Origin: Immersiella caudata
Taxonomy: Eukaryota > Ascomycota > Sordariomycetes > Sordariales > Lasiosphaeriaceae
Length of the DNA: 64,000 nucleotides
Assembly (NCBI GenBank): GCA_030512335.1
Contig: JAULSU010000004.1
Span: 5,704,001 to 5,768,000 of the forward strand
Direction: 5' to 3'
The translations under genes were made by a program, and so were the position numbers. Each line of letters opens with the position of its first letter. Within the stretch, counting starts at the first letter, position 1. Positions 37,180 to 47,742 of the stretch are shown here, one piece after another. The notes beneath the pieces are model-generated. The model saw nothing but the letters and a program-made list of their open reading frames with translations, searched no databases and had not been told where the DNA came from.

Positions 37180-37600
37180 CTTCTAGGACCGATTGTCTAC
37201 GCGAGCGCCCGTCCGATCCCGCCGCACAATGACGATTCGCAACCACTGCCTTCTCGCACCACCGTGATTTCGTCGACCGCGGAGACACTCTCGGCCGTAT
37301 CAGCAAGCGGTGTTCCAAGCCAGTTGCCCGAGTGGCTCTCATCGGCCTCGGAGGCGTGAGCAGGCCACAAACAACCGCCAAGTATGCCGCCCAGGTCCGC
37401 CGTATGACAGCCTGTCATGGGATGTTCGGGGTCCACGCCGGCTCGCAGGTGTTGCTGAACGCGCTTCGCAATGATCGCCAACGCCGTCCATTGAACATGT
37501 CCTCTATTACAACAGGCAAATGATGAGTTGTACAGTGGCCGGAACGACAGATGATCATGACATTCAACAACGCTGGTGATCGCGACGTGTTCTATTGCCG
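37180..37600 (+). pseudogene. NB-ARC/NLR-type ATPase fragment, dead
   Basis: From about 37,260 the plus strand reads HRDFVDRGDTLGRIS, ARVALIGLGGV, TAKYAAQVRR and GMFGVHAGSQ. This is the start of an NB-ARC domain as in fungal NB-ARC/TPR proteins. The P-loop GGVGKSQ is mutated to GGVSRPQ, so the essential Lys is lost. The frame hits two adjacent stops near 37,521, and the next recognisable piece (NDELYSGRND-like) is in another frame. No upstream effector domain or downstream TPR repeats were found. In fungi such proteins often act in non-self recognition together with HET or Pfs domains; the intact HET gene is about 1 kb away. Confidence 0.65.
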
Positions 37601-39219
37601 TGCGACGAGGGCGACGGGCGGCTACTCCGGACGCATCTACCACTGTCAAACGGATTGATCATTGCTTAGGCACGGGACAAGCGACGGGTCTAAGAGGCGG
37701 CAACAGCATTATCGAAACGCCCCGTGAGGATACAGTCGAAGCATGGGTGACCCGTTGGCATGAAGAAGAGCTGTACGACTGTTGCAGGCATGCAATGCAG
37801 AGGCGATGTTCAGCAAGGGAAGAAGGCTCGTGAAAAGGCGCTTGAATAGCAGGATATGGCGGCTCAGTCAGGTATACCAAAATCTTGCCATGGTGGTATT
37901 GGATCGAGATGATGGAAGAAGGTCGGGAGCTGGATAGGTTGTCGAGGCGATCATGATGTTGGCCCCGATCGTCCTGACACGCTGGCGCCAACCCTGCTCA
38001 GCTCCTCAGAAACACTGACTACATGCAAGGGACTGCGCGGAGAGGCAGCAACGTGTGTTTGCGGCGAAGCATCCCAGCTGGTGACTGTAGTAATGCATTG
38101 TAACTGGAATGCGTTCTGTGGTTCCCGCTAATGAGAATCAGCGGAGTTTTTCCATAGAATTTGTCACCACAAGACTAGGTGAGTATTATGCAACTATCGG
38201 GTTGTGATCATCCTGTGATCGGCCGATCTCCTAGCATTGAGTGCCGAGCCGCGCAACCGTCGATTGCCGAAACGGCAAGTGCGTTACCCGTAATCGTCGG
38301 CTGTAGGTAATTTTGGAGTCGTAGTTTTAGTCCAGATTTGGATTCATTTGTACTTGGTATGGAGTCTGTTGTGGTGTACTGTGTTAGTCTTAATCTAGGG
38401 CCCTGTGGCCCGTGCGGAGAAAGATTAAACATCGAAGTCATGGACACTCATTTCGGTCTCCACTGTAGGACCGCGCTGATTCAACAAAGCAGATAATCCT
38501 GCTGAAAAGCTTAGGTATGCAGGCGTACTCTGCTGTGCTTACATTATGACTCATAACTTGAAATGGACTGCTACAGTATGTAATGCTGACTGAAGCCGCT
38601 ACCAAATGCTGACAGGGCCCACTTTGCTGACACCATATATACGTACATTTTTAACTTTCGAAAGGAACTGGTTGTTCTTAGGTAAATATTTTACCAATTC
38701 TGCCCCTTCGGGTAGGCGGTGAGCCAAGACTTAGCTGGATGAACATGGTTACTTAGCTTGGTATGTTGTTGGGACGGGCTGAGCCCTGTGGTGACTTCGG
38801 CGACCCTCGGCCGTGGCACCGCTGACGCTGTGGTGGGGTGGGGAGGACCCATAATAAACCCCTGATGAAGCTATTCCCACTTCGCGCGCGCGCTAACCGA
38901 TCGCCAACCGACCCTGGCGACGTACTGACAGCTCCAGAAGCTTTTACCTCCCTCTGCTCAGACTAACACTACTCCTCCTCCGGCATTTTAAACGTTAGTG
39001 CGGTACGTGCCAAGCCAACTATTCCGTTTTCAACGACGGCGATCAACACCATCTACACAATACGGTTCTAAGGTATTCTTTCCACTGTTTTCTATGGGAG
39101 AGTACTTCCAAAGAATAAATTCTAATACGCTCCACAGACTCCACCAGCCACCACCGTTTCCACTACATAACAAAGCCATTGCAAACAACGCCATAAGAAT
39201 TCCAGCTCTTATTAACCAC
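37601..39219. other. Intergenic, no gene seen
   Basis: Small overlapping frames on both strands (37,576-38,447 and 38,998-39,327) show no family features. The start (to about 38,000) may contain further debris of the NB-ARC gene. Nothing else is supported. Confidence 0.5.
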
Positions 39220-40112
39220 AATAACTGTTTGAAACACAGAACCCTGAATTGTGTGGAAATGATGTGTTGCTTTGTAGCACTCTACAGGCCTGTATTACAG
39301 CGCCTGAGAGCCTGTGGGAGCCTGTAGTACAGTGCTCCGGTCAGGGGAAGAAATGCGAGTACAGTGCTCCGGAGGAGCGCTGTGAGGTACGACAGCAGAG
39401 CTTACTAAGGTGCTGAAGGAAGCAAACGAAGGCCTGTACTACAGAGCCTAAAAGACAAGTTACAGCGGACTATGCGCTGTAAAACAGAAGGTTTCAGTGG
39501 ACTCTGCACTGTAATGACAACTGTATTGCTTGTGAATTGCTTGCTTCAGTGAGTAGTACTCAACTGAAGGAAGTCGATTGCTTGCTTGGAGGAAAGCTAA
39601 TTACAAGAGAGGAGATGGCTAGTTATAGGCTGTGGGAGCTCTGGAATGGAAATTCCAGAGCTTTCTACTACTAATACAATAATAGAATAGTATGGTGGAG
39701 GCTCTCCACAGGCCTCGTAATCACTGATGTGGCCTCAGAAGGTTGTGGAAGCCTGTGGGCTTCCAGAGCCTTCTGTGGCCCCCTGAAGGCCCTGAAACCT
39801 TCTGGATTCCAGAAGGTTCGAAGCCACATTGTGGCTAGTGGGTGGTGGCTGCAGGTGCAGGGTACCCAGTGGGTGCAGGGTACCCAGTGCCTTCCTCACT
39901 GGCAGGCCCTGTAAATACAGGGCCTCTTTAGCGCTCTCAGAGGCTAGAATTTAACATGATGGTAATTGAGTTGGTTTGTAAGTGATTGATTGTGTTGCGT
40001 GAGGTCACTTGTTGAGGTTCTGGCTGAAAGCCAGAACCTCCTTCTTTATAGACCACTCCGTAGGATTCAGCTTCGTCAACACCATGGCTGAGGCTGACTG
40101 GCGTTCAGGTGA
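39220..40112. mobile_element. MITE-like repeat B, interrupted by a solo LTR
   Basis: Sequence before the LTR (ACAGAACCCTGAATTGTGTGG at 39,236-39,256) and after it (TGTTGCGTGAGG and the palindrome GGTTCTGGCTGAAAGCCAG, 40,014-40,032) matches repeats at 44,782-45,172, 45,700-46,296 (reversed) and 47,398-47,652. Shared features are the hairpin around 'CCAGAACC' and a CACCATGGCTGAGGCTGACTGG segment. No protein of any length is encoded. The clean copy at 47,398 has TGTCAGAAA ends. Confidence 0.65.
39265..39956 (+). repeat. Solo LTR, TGTTGCTTTG family, clean reference copy
   Basis: 692 bp, beginning TGTTGCTTTGTAGCAC and ending GCTAGAATTTAACA, with the exact 5-bp duplication TGATG at 39,260-39,264 and 39,957-39,961. 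Near the 3' end is a short tandem of GGTGCAGGGTACCCA-like units. No internal region adjoins it. A 61-codon frame (39,729-39,914) is shared with the copy at 46,417 and simply reflects repeat identity. Confidence 0.92.
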
Positions 40113-40466
40113 TCCAGCAACCCTGCTGACCGACTGTCAACAGGCTAAGGTTGTAACAGTACTACCATACGTATAAATACTAAGGTGAAAGCCTGTGTAT
40201 AAGGTAAAAAGGTTATTTACTAACCCTACTTATATATTACTTTACCTGTATTAATTACTTAGGTGTATAAAGACCTGTAGGGTGCCTTCCTAAAGCTTGA
40301 TATACTGTGCTTCTACAGTCACACCTATAATATCCCTTTTAATAACCCTTATCGTAAAGTAACCATTAATATACAGTAGTTTGATAATGTAATGAACTAA
40401 TAGGCTAAAAACCCTTATAACACGGTAGCAAATCACACTGTTATTATTACAGCATACTTAATAATA
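40113..40466 (+). repeat. LTR end fragment plus AT-rich relic
   Basis: At 40,113-40,162 the sequence CCCTGCTGACCGACTGTC followed by a GTTGTAACA end matches the 3' terminus of the TGTGACGACC LTR family. The following 300 bp is AT-rich, like decayed retrotransposon internal sequence. No gene is seen. Confidence 0.5.
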
Positions 40467-40492
40467 GCTAAACCCTAACTCTAACCCTAACC

Positions 40493-40519
<27 letters not shown>
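40467..40519. repeat. Interstitial telomere-like repeats joined to a (CT)n tract
   Basis: CTAAACCCTAACTCTAACCC and one further unit (40,468-40,494) are three to four copies of the CCCTAA telomere unit used by most filamentous fungi. They run straight into about 13 CT dinucleotides. The tract sits between a decayed repeat and the 3' side of the large gene that follows. Confidence 0.85.
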
Positions 40520-40523
<4 letters not shown>

Positions 40524-40594
40524 CAGGAGCTATTCGAATCTAGAATCTCTGCAAGGTATATTATGACTGTCAAACTCTTCGTAGTGGTATGATG

Positions 40595-43304
40595 TCACTC
40601 GTACTCGGCCCACCGTGCCTCTAGCCGCTCGATCTCCATCATTCGCCCTGGATCTAGCGCACGTTGCCTCATGGCGATGCCCGAGTTCCACGCCTTGTCT
40701 GCCATAATGCCTTCATTTGACTTGTACCCGCTATTGGTGTACGTGTACGTGTTCGACCCGAATACGGTTCCCATTATATCCGACGACAAGTGGGTCGCAC
40801 TGATAAACATTTCCGTGTCGGCTGCATTCATCTCGGCCTCCTGTTGCTGCCGCATTTGTTTGATCACCATGACGGTTTCCAGATACACAGCCATCCTGAT
40901 GCGGGTGGTAGCAAGCAGCTCCTCGGCGCTCGCCTTCTCGCACGCCTGCGTGTACCGCTCCCGCTGTCGTGGCGAGTACATGGAGCAGACATTGGGGCCC
41001 TCGTGGTAAGAGTTCTGCAGCGGCATCTCGCTCGCGAGCTTTGTCCCCGCCACGAACGTCTCGTAGCACTCCAGGCAGATCCTGCAGTCTTCCCAGCCGT
41101 ACCAGGCCCGGCCGCTGAGGGCCTCCCTCCCCGCGCACCGGAGGATGGGCGACCACTTCCGCACGGCGCTCTCGTAGCCGTCAAACACGCCCGTTTCAAG
41201 CCCCTCGTTGTAGAGGTCGACAAACTGACCAAACCGTGCGCCGTGCGGGTTGAAGACGCAGTAGGCCGCGCCGACGACCGTCCTCGGCCGCTCGGCGAAC
41301 AGCACGTCCATTCCGACGGACCGGATGCAGCCTACAAAGCAGGCCTCGCACACGCCAAAGTTGCCCACGGGCTCCTTGAAGTTGTAGAACCTCCCGTCGA
41401 CGATCCCCTCCTTGGTGCAGCACTTTGGCTTGCACGCGATCTCGACCTGCCCGGCGCGCAGGTACTCGACGGGCTTCTTGGCGACGGTCGCGACGAACGC
41501 GAGCTGGGCGAACGGAATGTTGCCCTTGGCGCTGCACTGGACCACCTCCCACTTCGACAGGGCCGTCTCCTCGACACGCTCAAACGCCGCCTCGAAGCGC
41601 GACTCGGCGTAGGCGTCGGCGTAGCACGTCTCGCACACCCGGAAGCTGGCGGGCGCGCCCCGCGGCCGGAACCACGTCGCGCTGTTCGCCGTCAGCATCT
41701 TGCTGCTGCACGCCTCCATCTTCATGCGCCTGCCGACGCCGCCGACGAAGCCGGCCCAGTCGTCCAGCCTCGAGCGGTGCAGCAGCGCGCGCGCGACGAA
41801 GCCCAGCGACGCGTCGCACCGCCACTTCTCGCCTGCCGCCTGCCCGCGCCCGTGGCGCTCGAACCGCGCCGCGAACCGCGTCGCGCGGATGACGCCCTCG
41901 AAGCATCCCTCGCACGCCAGGAAGCCCGGGATCTCGTCGTCGACCAGGACGAACCACGACATGCTGTCCGCGTAGACGGCGCCGTCCTCGCGCTTGCACC
42001 TCGGCAGCTCCGCCCACCTCTTCGCGTACCCCACCAGCTCCTCACCGACCCGCCCCTGCTGCAGCGCGGCGGGCCACAGGCACCGCTGCACCGTCGGCAG
42101 GTGGAAGCTGCACATGCCCTTTTGCCTTTCCGGCGTCTTGGTGAAAGCCGAGGCCAGGGCGGTTGGAGCGATCTGCTGCGTGTAGCACCACGAGCATATG
42201 AGAAAGCCAGGTGCCTCCGGATGGACGTACCAGTCTCGCAAGTGCGGGACGTCGGTGAGCTGGAAGCAAAGGCGCGCCGCGCCGCGGGTGGCGGTCGGAT
42301 CGAGGGGGCCTAGGGCCATGGGGACCGTGGTGTATTCGTCTTCGTCTGTGTACTTGCCGACCGCCCGAGAGGGGCGGGGGGAAGGTGCCGCAGTGGTGGT
42401 GGTAGTAGTAGTAGTAGTAGGAGTAGTAGTAGTAGTAGTAGTATTAGTAGGAGTAGCAGTATTAGAGCCCCCGGAGCCCAGGGGAGCCGATCCGGGTGCT
42501 GCTGCTGCTGCTGCTTGGTGGGTCTGGGCGGAAGACGGCTCGTGCCCGCCTGGCTGCCACTTTGCCGATGAGGCAGCGGACATCACGCTGCTAATTGCGG
42601 CCGATGCGAGCGGCGCCTTGGATACTACCAGCTTTTGCATCTTGGATGTGAGGTTCGACAGGGAGCCGGGCTTGGGGCCCACGGGGGGTGGACTTGGCGG
42701 AACCGCACCAGCGCTGAAGGCCAGCGTGGGTGCCGGTTGCGTCGGTGCTGGTTGCGTCGTTGCGGGGGCCAGGACATGGATCGGCGCGGGCTGTACTTCA
42801 GTGTGTTGATGCGTTCCTTGGGTTGCATGGAGTTGCGCCTGCACCTGCGCATGACTCGGTACGGACTGTGGTGCCGGTGGCTGTTGGGATGGTCCTGGCT
42901 GCGTGCTGGGCTGTGCTTCCACTGGTGGCTGGGACGGGATCAGGTGAGCAGCTTGTACTGGCTCATACTTGTACGGTGTGGAATGGCTAGATAGCTGCTG
43001 TGGCGCTACCAAACCGGAGAACAGCGGCTTTTGTATCCCTTCCTGGCCGGCTACGGATGTAGGGGGTTGTTCTGCAGATGCAGATGTAGATGGGTGACCG
43101 AGTGGACCCAGAATTGATGGGACCGGGCCCGGCATCACAACAGAGGTCGGAGGTGTGCAAGACCATTCCGTGTGAGATTGGGAATTTGCTTGTGTCGCAG
43201 CTTGCTGCTGTTGCTGCGGATGCGTTTGTGTTGAATGTTGCTGATGTAGAGGCTGGGTGTGCCATCCCGATTGTGGCTGCTGCCCAGTTGTCCCTTGCCA
43301 ACCA

Positions 43305-43336
<32 letters not shown>

Positions 43337-44332
43337 TTGTTGTTGGTGTTGTTGGTGTTGTTGGTGTTGTTGTTGGTGTTGTTGGTGTTGTTGTTGTTGG
43401 TGTTGTTGTGGGGCGGCGTATTGTGCTTGTGACGCCATTATTTGCGCCTGCGTCTTTGCCACATAGCCCTGAAGCTTTGCCTGAATCAAGCTAGAGACAC
43501 TTGCACCGGACCGGAGGAATCCGACGTTGGCGGGCTTCGACGGTGGGGGTGCAAAGTGTGGCCCTCCAATCGCTGTCGGCTGATGCCCAAACGTGGCCGG
43601 TGATGACAGGGCTTGGAATGAAACTGGTTGGGTTTGCTGAAACCCCGTCTGGTAAGGGCTCGACTGGCCATGACTAAAAGTGGGCTGGGATGGCGGAGTC
43701 TGCGGAGCAGGCTGCTGTGACACTGCGGGCTGCGATTGTGTTGCATAAGGGGTTACGATCTGATACGTTGTGGTCTGGGACGGAGATGGAGCTGGCTGGA
43801 CACCGTAAGGATAAGGCAGCTGCTGCGGTAAATTTTGAGGATGGCCCGCTTGCTGCAACGGTTGTTGGTGTGGGGAGAATTGCTGGAGTGGCGAAGGAAG
43901 GGCCAGGAATGGCGCATACGGCTGGTACGGTTGCTGGTTCTGTCGCTCCTGCGATGACATCGGAGGCGGCGGCGGCATCGGATACTGCTGGGGAAGTTGG
44001 GGTTGGTTGTATTGCGGGTGCGGTTGCTGATACTGCAGCGGTTGTTGGTGCTGCTGCAGCGGTTGGCTTTGGTGATGTGGAAGGATGCCGGCCGCGCTGG
44101 GCTGGCCCGGGTAAGATGGCAGCGGAGGCCCATAACGTTGAGGATCGGTAAGTGAGGGCTGGTACGCTGAACTTTCCGCTATCGGGGTTTGAACGGGCTG
44201 AGCGGCGTGGTTTGCCGGTGTTCCGAAACCAGAGGGCATCCCTTGCGGGTCCGGCTCCGTTGGGTGTTGTTGCTGGACTGGCTCCGGGTGGCCATAAGGG
44301 CCGACGCCACTGGGCCGCGGCGGATTCCACAT
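40595..44332 (-). CDS. Large Q/P/T-rich protein with five CxxC modules, function unknown
   Basis: Intronless, 1,245 residues from the preferred ATG at 44,332 (MWNPPRPSG); another ATG at 44,422 would add 30 residues. The first half is low complexity, rich in Q, P, S and H. It has a polyQ/H run (43,300-43,430) and a near-uninterrupted poly-Thr run (42,390-42,460). The second half has five modules with the cores CSWCY, CEGCF, CETCY, CEACF and CLECY. These lie near 42,190, 41,910, 41,630, 41,345 and 41,080, a spacing of about 280 bp (95 residues). Each core is preceded some 20-25 residues earlier by a Cys and a W/F-rich strand and followed 25-30 residues later by another Cys. Four cysteines per unit suggests metal binding, but that is inference. 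No signal peptide or membrane segment is visible. A Met/Glu-rich helix-forming C-terminus follows the last module. I do not know a function. Confidence 0.88.
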
Positions 44333-44706
44333 TTTGGCACGGTAGATCACTAACCATGCTGGGAAAAAGGCTGGCAAAGGGGGAGCCGCAGCGGAGTGCT
44401 TATAGAAGCCGAGCTCATGCATCAGCGCGGCACACACTTGTTATCTCCTTTCCTACCCTCCATGCAGCATGGTCTGATTCCAGGATTCTAGGCCGGTCTT
44501 TTCCTTGGCGTAGGAACGCTGCCGGGGTTCTTCCGAAGCCTTGCATTTACCGGTGTTGCATCAAGACGACGAAGAAAACACCAGCCACACGCGCCATGTC
44601 ACTGGAGAGCGCACTTTACCTATTGTCGAGCCGCCCCTTAGCCCGCCAAGAGTTACACATTGAAGAGTCAGCGAACTGTTTAACTGTGCTAACGTGTGTG
44701 ATAAGC
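44333..44706. other. Upstream region of the CxxC-module gene
   Basis: Presumed promoter and 5' leader of the minus-strand gene ending at 40,595. No TATA-like box or other motif could be supported. Overlapping plus-strand frames (44,152-44,715) are shadows of the Q-rich coding region. Confidence 0.4.
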
Positions 44707-45603
44707 GTCAGATAAACAGCGATTACCACTTCTCAAAGCAATTGAACGTTCCGTGCTTTTTAGTTCAGTGGTAATGCGCGATGTCAGAAAAACTGCACCC
44801 TGGATTTGGTGGAAATGATGTGGATTGCAATGGTTTGATTGTATTGCGTGAGGTTGCTTGTTCTTGCTTGCTTGAGGTCCTGGCTTGGTGCTAGAACCCC
44901 CTTCTTGTCAGAAACACTGCACCGTGGGTTGTGTGGAAATGATGTGGGTTGCAACAGGTAGATTGTGTTGCGTGTGGTTGATTTTTCTTCCCTTGTTGAG
45001 GTTCTGGCTTTCAGCCAGAACCTGCTTCTTTATAGACCACTCCGTAGGATTCAGCTTTGTCAACACCATGGCTGAGGCTGACTGGTGTTCAGGCAGTGCC
45101 AGGCAGTGCCAGGCATCCTGTCAGTGAAGCTGACTGGAAGCTCAGGGCCCCTGAACCCCTTTCCTTCTGACACTTCTTTATAGACAAAACCGTAGGATTT
45201 ATTGTCTCAGTTCCTCAGACTCTCCGCGCAATTATTTATACTTCCCGCCCCACACCCCAAATACCACCCCTGCCAGCCAATCACATCGCACCCTACACAA
45301 ACAACGCCGAAGGGTCTGAGGCCCATTTTTAGCAAGTCGCGGGGTATGTCAATCTTCCACATTTGCTCCATTAGAAAACCCTATTACTGAACTACTATTA
45401 AACTAACCGGTTTAAGATAGCCATTCTTTTTATTACCATATCGACTTTACCTATTTTTTTAAACAGTAGTACTCTTATATCTGGAGCGTAGAACGAGCTG
45501 TTAAAAAAAAGGTGTAGCTAGGTAAGTGTCGCGCATTACCACTGCACTAAAAAGCAGGGAACGTTCAATTACTCTGACAAGTGGTAATCGCTGTTTATCT
45601 GAC
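44707..45603. mobile_element. Element with about 75-bp inverted ends carrying MITE B copies
   Basis: GTCAGATAAACAGCGATTAC at 44,707 is matched in reverse at 45,584-45,603. The match extends, with gaps, for about 75 bp to the GTGGTAATGCGCG / CGCGCATTACCAC motifs. This gives a DNA-transposon-like element of 897 bp. The interior holds two pieces of repeat B (from TGTCAGAAA at 44,782, and from GTCAGAAACACTGC at about 44,907 to 45,172), then a stretch (45,190-45,390) that I could not assign. No target duplication was recognised and no transposase is encoded. Confidence 0.6.
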
Positions 45604-45760
45604 AGTAAGCTTGAAAAAAGCCCATGGAAGCCGAGCCGACGTAGTTAGCTCAGCTAGCCATGGACACTATTTGCCACCGGCATTGCCACCTGTCACAGTA
45701 TAAGAGTGAGCCCGCTGGCGAAGCCAGAGAGCGAACCACACGCAACACAATCAAGCAATT

Positions 45761-46249
45761 TGTGACGACCTGCGGGCCACCCTTGTAGGTCGGAACGGAC
45801 CGACGTGTCCCCGCAGGCGCCACAGTGTGCAAACAGTGCAAACTGGAACGCACACACGGACTGATCACCCCGATCACTGAGAGGAGGGAGTGATCACGAT
45901 AAACACCAAGACTATTGATCACCTTGCTCACTGAACGAGCCCAGTGATCAGAGTGATCAAGGTACAAGCTACATCCCCTTTAGTTAGTATAGATATCTAT
46001 CATCGTACCCACGATGGTGTGAGGAACCTTCTGTTCCTCACGCAAGTATTCGCTCGTCAATTGAACCAACTTCGATTGTGTCCTACTGCACCAACACTTA
46101 GAGTGTTGCTCTGTCTTATAGTGACATACGACCACTATTGACCAGTGAACCCCCGTCTGTAAGGACTTGCCTCTGTATTACCCCTCTACCCCACCCAACC
46201 TACCTAGTGACCCTGCCGACCGACCGCCGACAGGCCAGAGGTCGTAACA
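45761..46249 (+). repeat. Solo LTR, TGTGACGACC family, clean copy inside repeat B
   Basis: 489 bp from TGTGACGACCTGCGGGCC to GGTCGTAACA, with the exact 5-bp duplication CAATT at 45,756-45,760 and 46,250-46,254. The sequence on both sides is repeat B in reverse (CACGCAACACAATCAA before, CAATTGCAACTCCTATCATT after), so the LTR inserted into an existing MITE copy. It contains a tandem TGATCAC/GTGATCA-rich patch (45,860-45,960) absent from the copy at 8,484. Confidence 0.93.
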
Positions 46250-46416
46250 CAATTGCAACTCCTATCATTTCTACATAATTCACAGTGTAGTGTTTCTAAC
46301 ACAAGCTTCTCTTTTCCGAATCCTCTACCCTTAACGAGTCTCACCTTTTCAAATCCTCTACACTCTCCTTACTACTAAGCTCTGTCATTACTAAATGATA
46401 TAAATCTTATCGATAC

Positions 46417-47136
46417 TGTTGCTTTGTAGCACTCTACAGGCCTGTATTACAGCGCCTGAGAGCCTGTGGGAGCCTGTTGTACAGTGCTCCGGCCAGGGGA
46501 AGAAATGCAAGTACAGTGCTCCGGAGGAGCTCTGTAAGGTACGACAGCAGAGGTTACTAAGGTGCTGAAGGACGCAAACGAAGGCCTGTACTACAGAGCC
46601 TAAAAGATAAGTTAAAGCGGACTATGCGCTGTAAAACAGAAGGTTTCAGTGAACTCTGCACTGTAATGACAACTGTATTACTTGTGAATTGCTTGCTTCA
46701 GTGAGTAGTACTTAACTGAAGGAAGTAGATTACTTGCTGTTTGCTTGGAGAGAGGAAAGCTAAGTACAGGAGAGGAGATGGCCAGTTATAGGCTGTGGGA
46801 GCTCTGGAATGGAATTCCAAAGCTTTCTACTACTAATACAATAATAGAATAGTATGGTGGAGGCTCTCCACAGGCCTTGTAATCGCTGATGTGGCCTCAG
46901 AAGGTTGTGGAAGCCTGTGGGCTTCCAGAGCCTTCTGTGGCCCCCTGAAGGCCCTGAGGCCTTCTGGATTCCAGAAGGTTCGAAGCCACATTGTGGCTAG
47001 TGAGTGGTGGCTGCAGGTGCAGGGTACGCAGGAGGTGCAGGGTACCCAGTGGGTGCAGGGTACCCAGTGCCTTCCTCACTGGCAGGCCCTGTAAATACAG
47101 GGCCTCTTTAGCGCTCTCAGAGGCTAGAATTTAACA
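46417..47136 (+). repeat. Solo LTR, TGTTGCTTTG family, mismatched flanks
   Basis: 720 bp, nearly identical to the copy at 39,265 but with an extra GGTGCAGGGTACGCAGGA-like unit near its 3' end. The flanks GATAC (46,412-46,416) and CTAAC (47,137-47,141) do not match. The right flank continues directly into the middle of a hAT element whose left half is missing. A recombination or deletion at the LTR is therefore likely. Confidence 0.82.
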
Positions 47137-47397
47137 CTAACAATACCTTTTTTTCCCTTTCTTTTCTATTCTATTCTAATCTATTCTAATCTATTCTATT
47201 ATTAATATTAATTGCTAATGTATTACTAAATGACGATTAATTCTACTATAGAATCTATACGAATATTCTGCTTACTATTTCTTAATAATTCTATTATCTT
47301 TTATAATTATATAAAGCTTTCTCTTTCTCATTGTGTAATATTATTACTAAAAGCCGAAATAGGCTGGATCCAGATACTGTAAAAAGAACAACATTAT

Positions 47398-47652
47398 TGT
47401 CAGAAAGAAAGGGGTTCAGAGGCCCTGGGCTCCCGGTCAGCGAAGCTGACTGGATGCCTGGCACCGCCTGAACGCCAGTCGGCCTCAGCCATGGTGTTGA
47501 CGAAGCTGAATCCTACGGAGTGGTCTATATAGAAGGAGGCTCTGGTTGAAACCCAGAACCTCAATAAGGAGCCCACGGAATACAATCGGTCAATTGCAAA
47601 CGCACTCAATTGCTATCATTTCAACACAATCTAGTGTGCAATGTTTCTGACA
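47398..47652 (-). mobile_element. MITE B, complete copy with 5-bp duplication
   Basis: 255 bp with ends TGTCAGAAA and TTTCTGACA. ATTAT occurs at 47,393-47,397 and 47,653-47,657; the homologous undisturbed site at about 26,475 reads AGTATTATTGAAGAG, which confirms an insertion. It contains the CCATGGTGTTGACGAAGC segment shared by all B copies. The minus-strand frame at 47,400-47,609 is not a gene. Confidence 0.85.
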
Positions 47653-47742
47653 ATTATTGAAGAGTGGGAAAATAAAAGAGCTAAAGGAGCTAGAGGAGAA
47701 TTATCATAATTATGAAGTAGAGGAAGAAGAAGAATAAAAGGT

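Noticed and set aside
33289..37600. Secondary-metabolite gene cluster
   Set aside because: Only an SDR stub and distant P450 debris; no backbone synthase in the window.
39729..39914. A 61-67-codon frame repeated at 46,891-47,094
   Set aside because: Both copies lie in the same LTR family; repetition reflects the repeat, not a conserved gene.
40790..42313. 507-codon plus-strand open frame
   Set aside because: Antisense to the GC-rich CxxC-module coding region; Arg/Ala/Pro-rich with no domain, and the opposite strand has clear repeated motifs.
43257..43466. Plus-strand frame with a long Cys/Trp run
   Set aside because: It is the shifted complement of the polyQ codons of the minus-strand gene.
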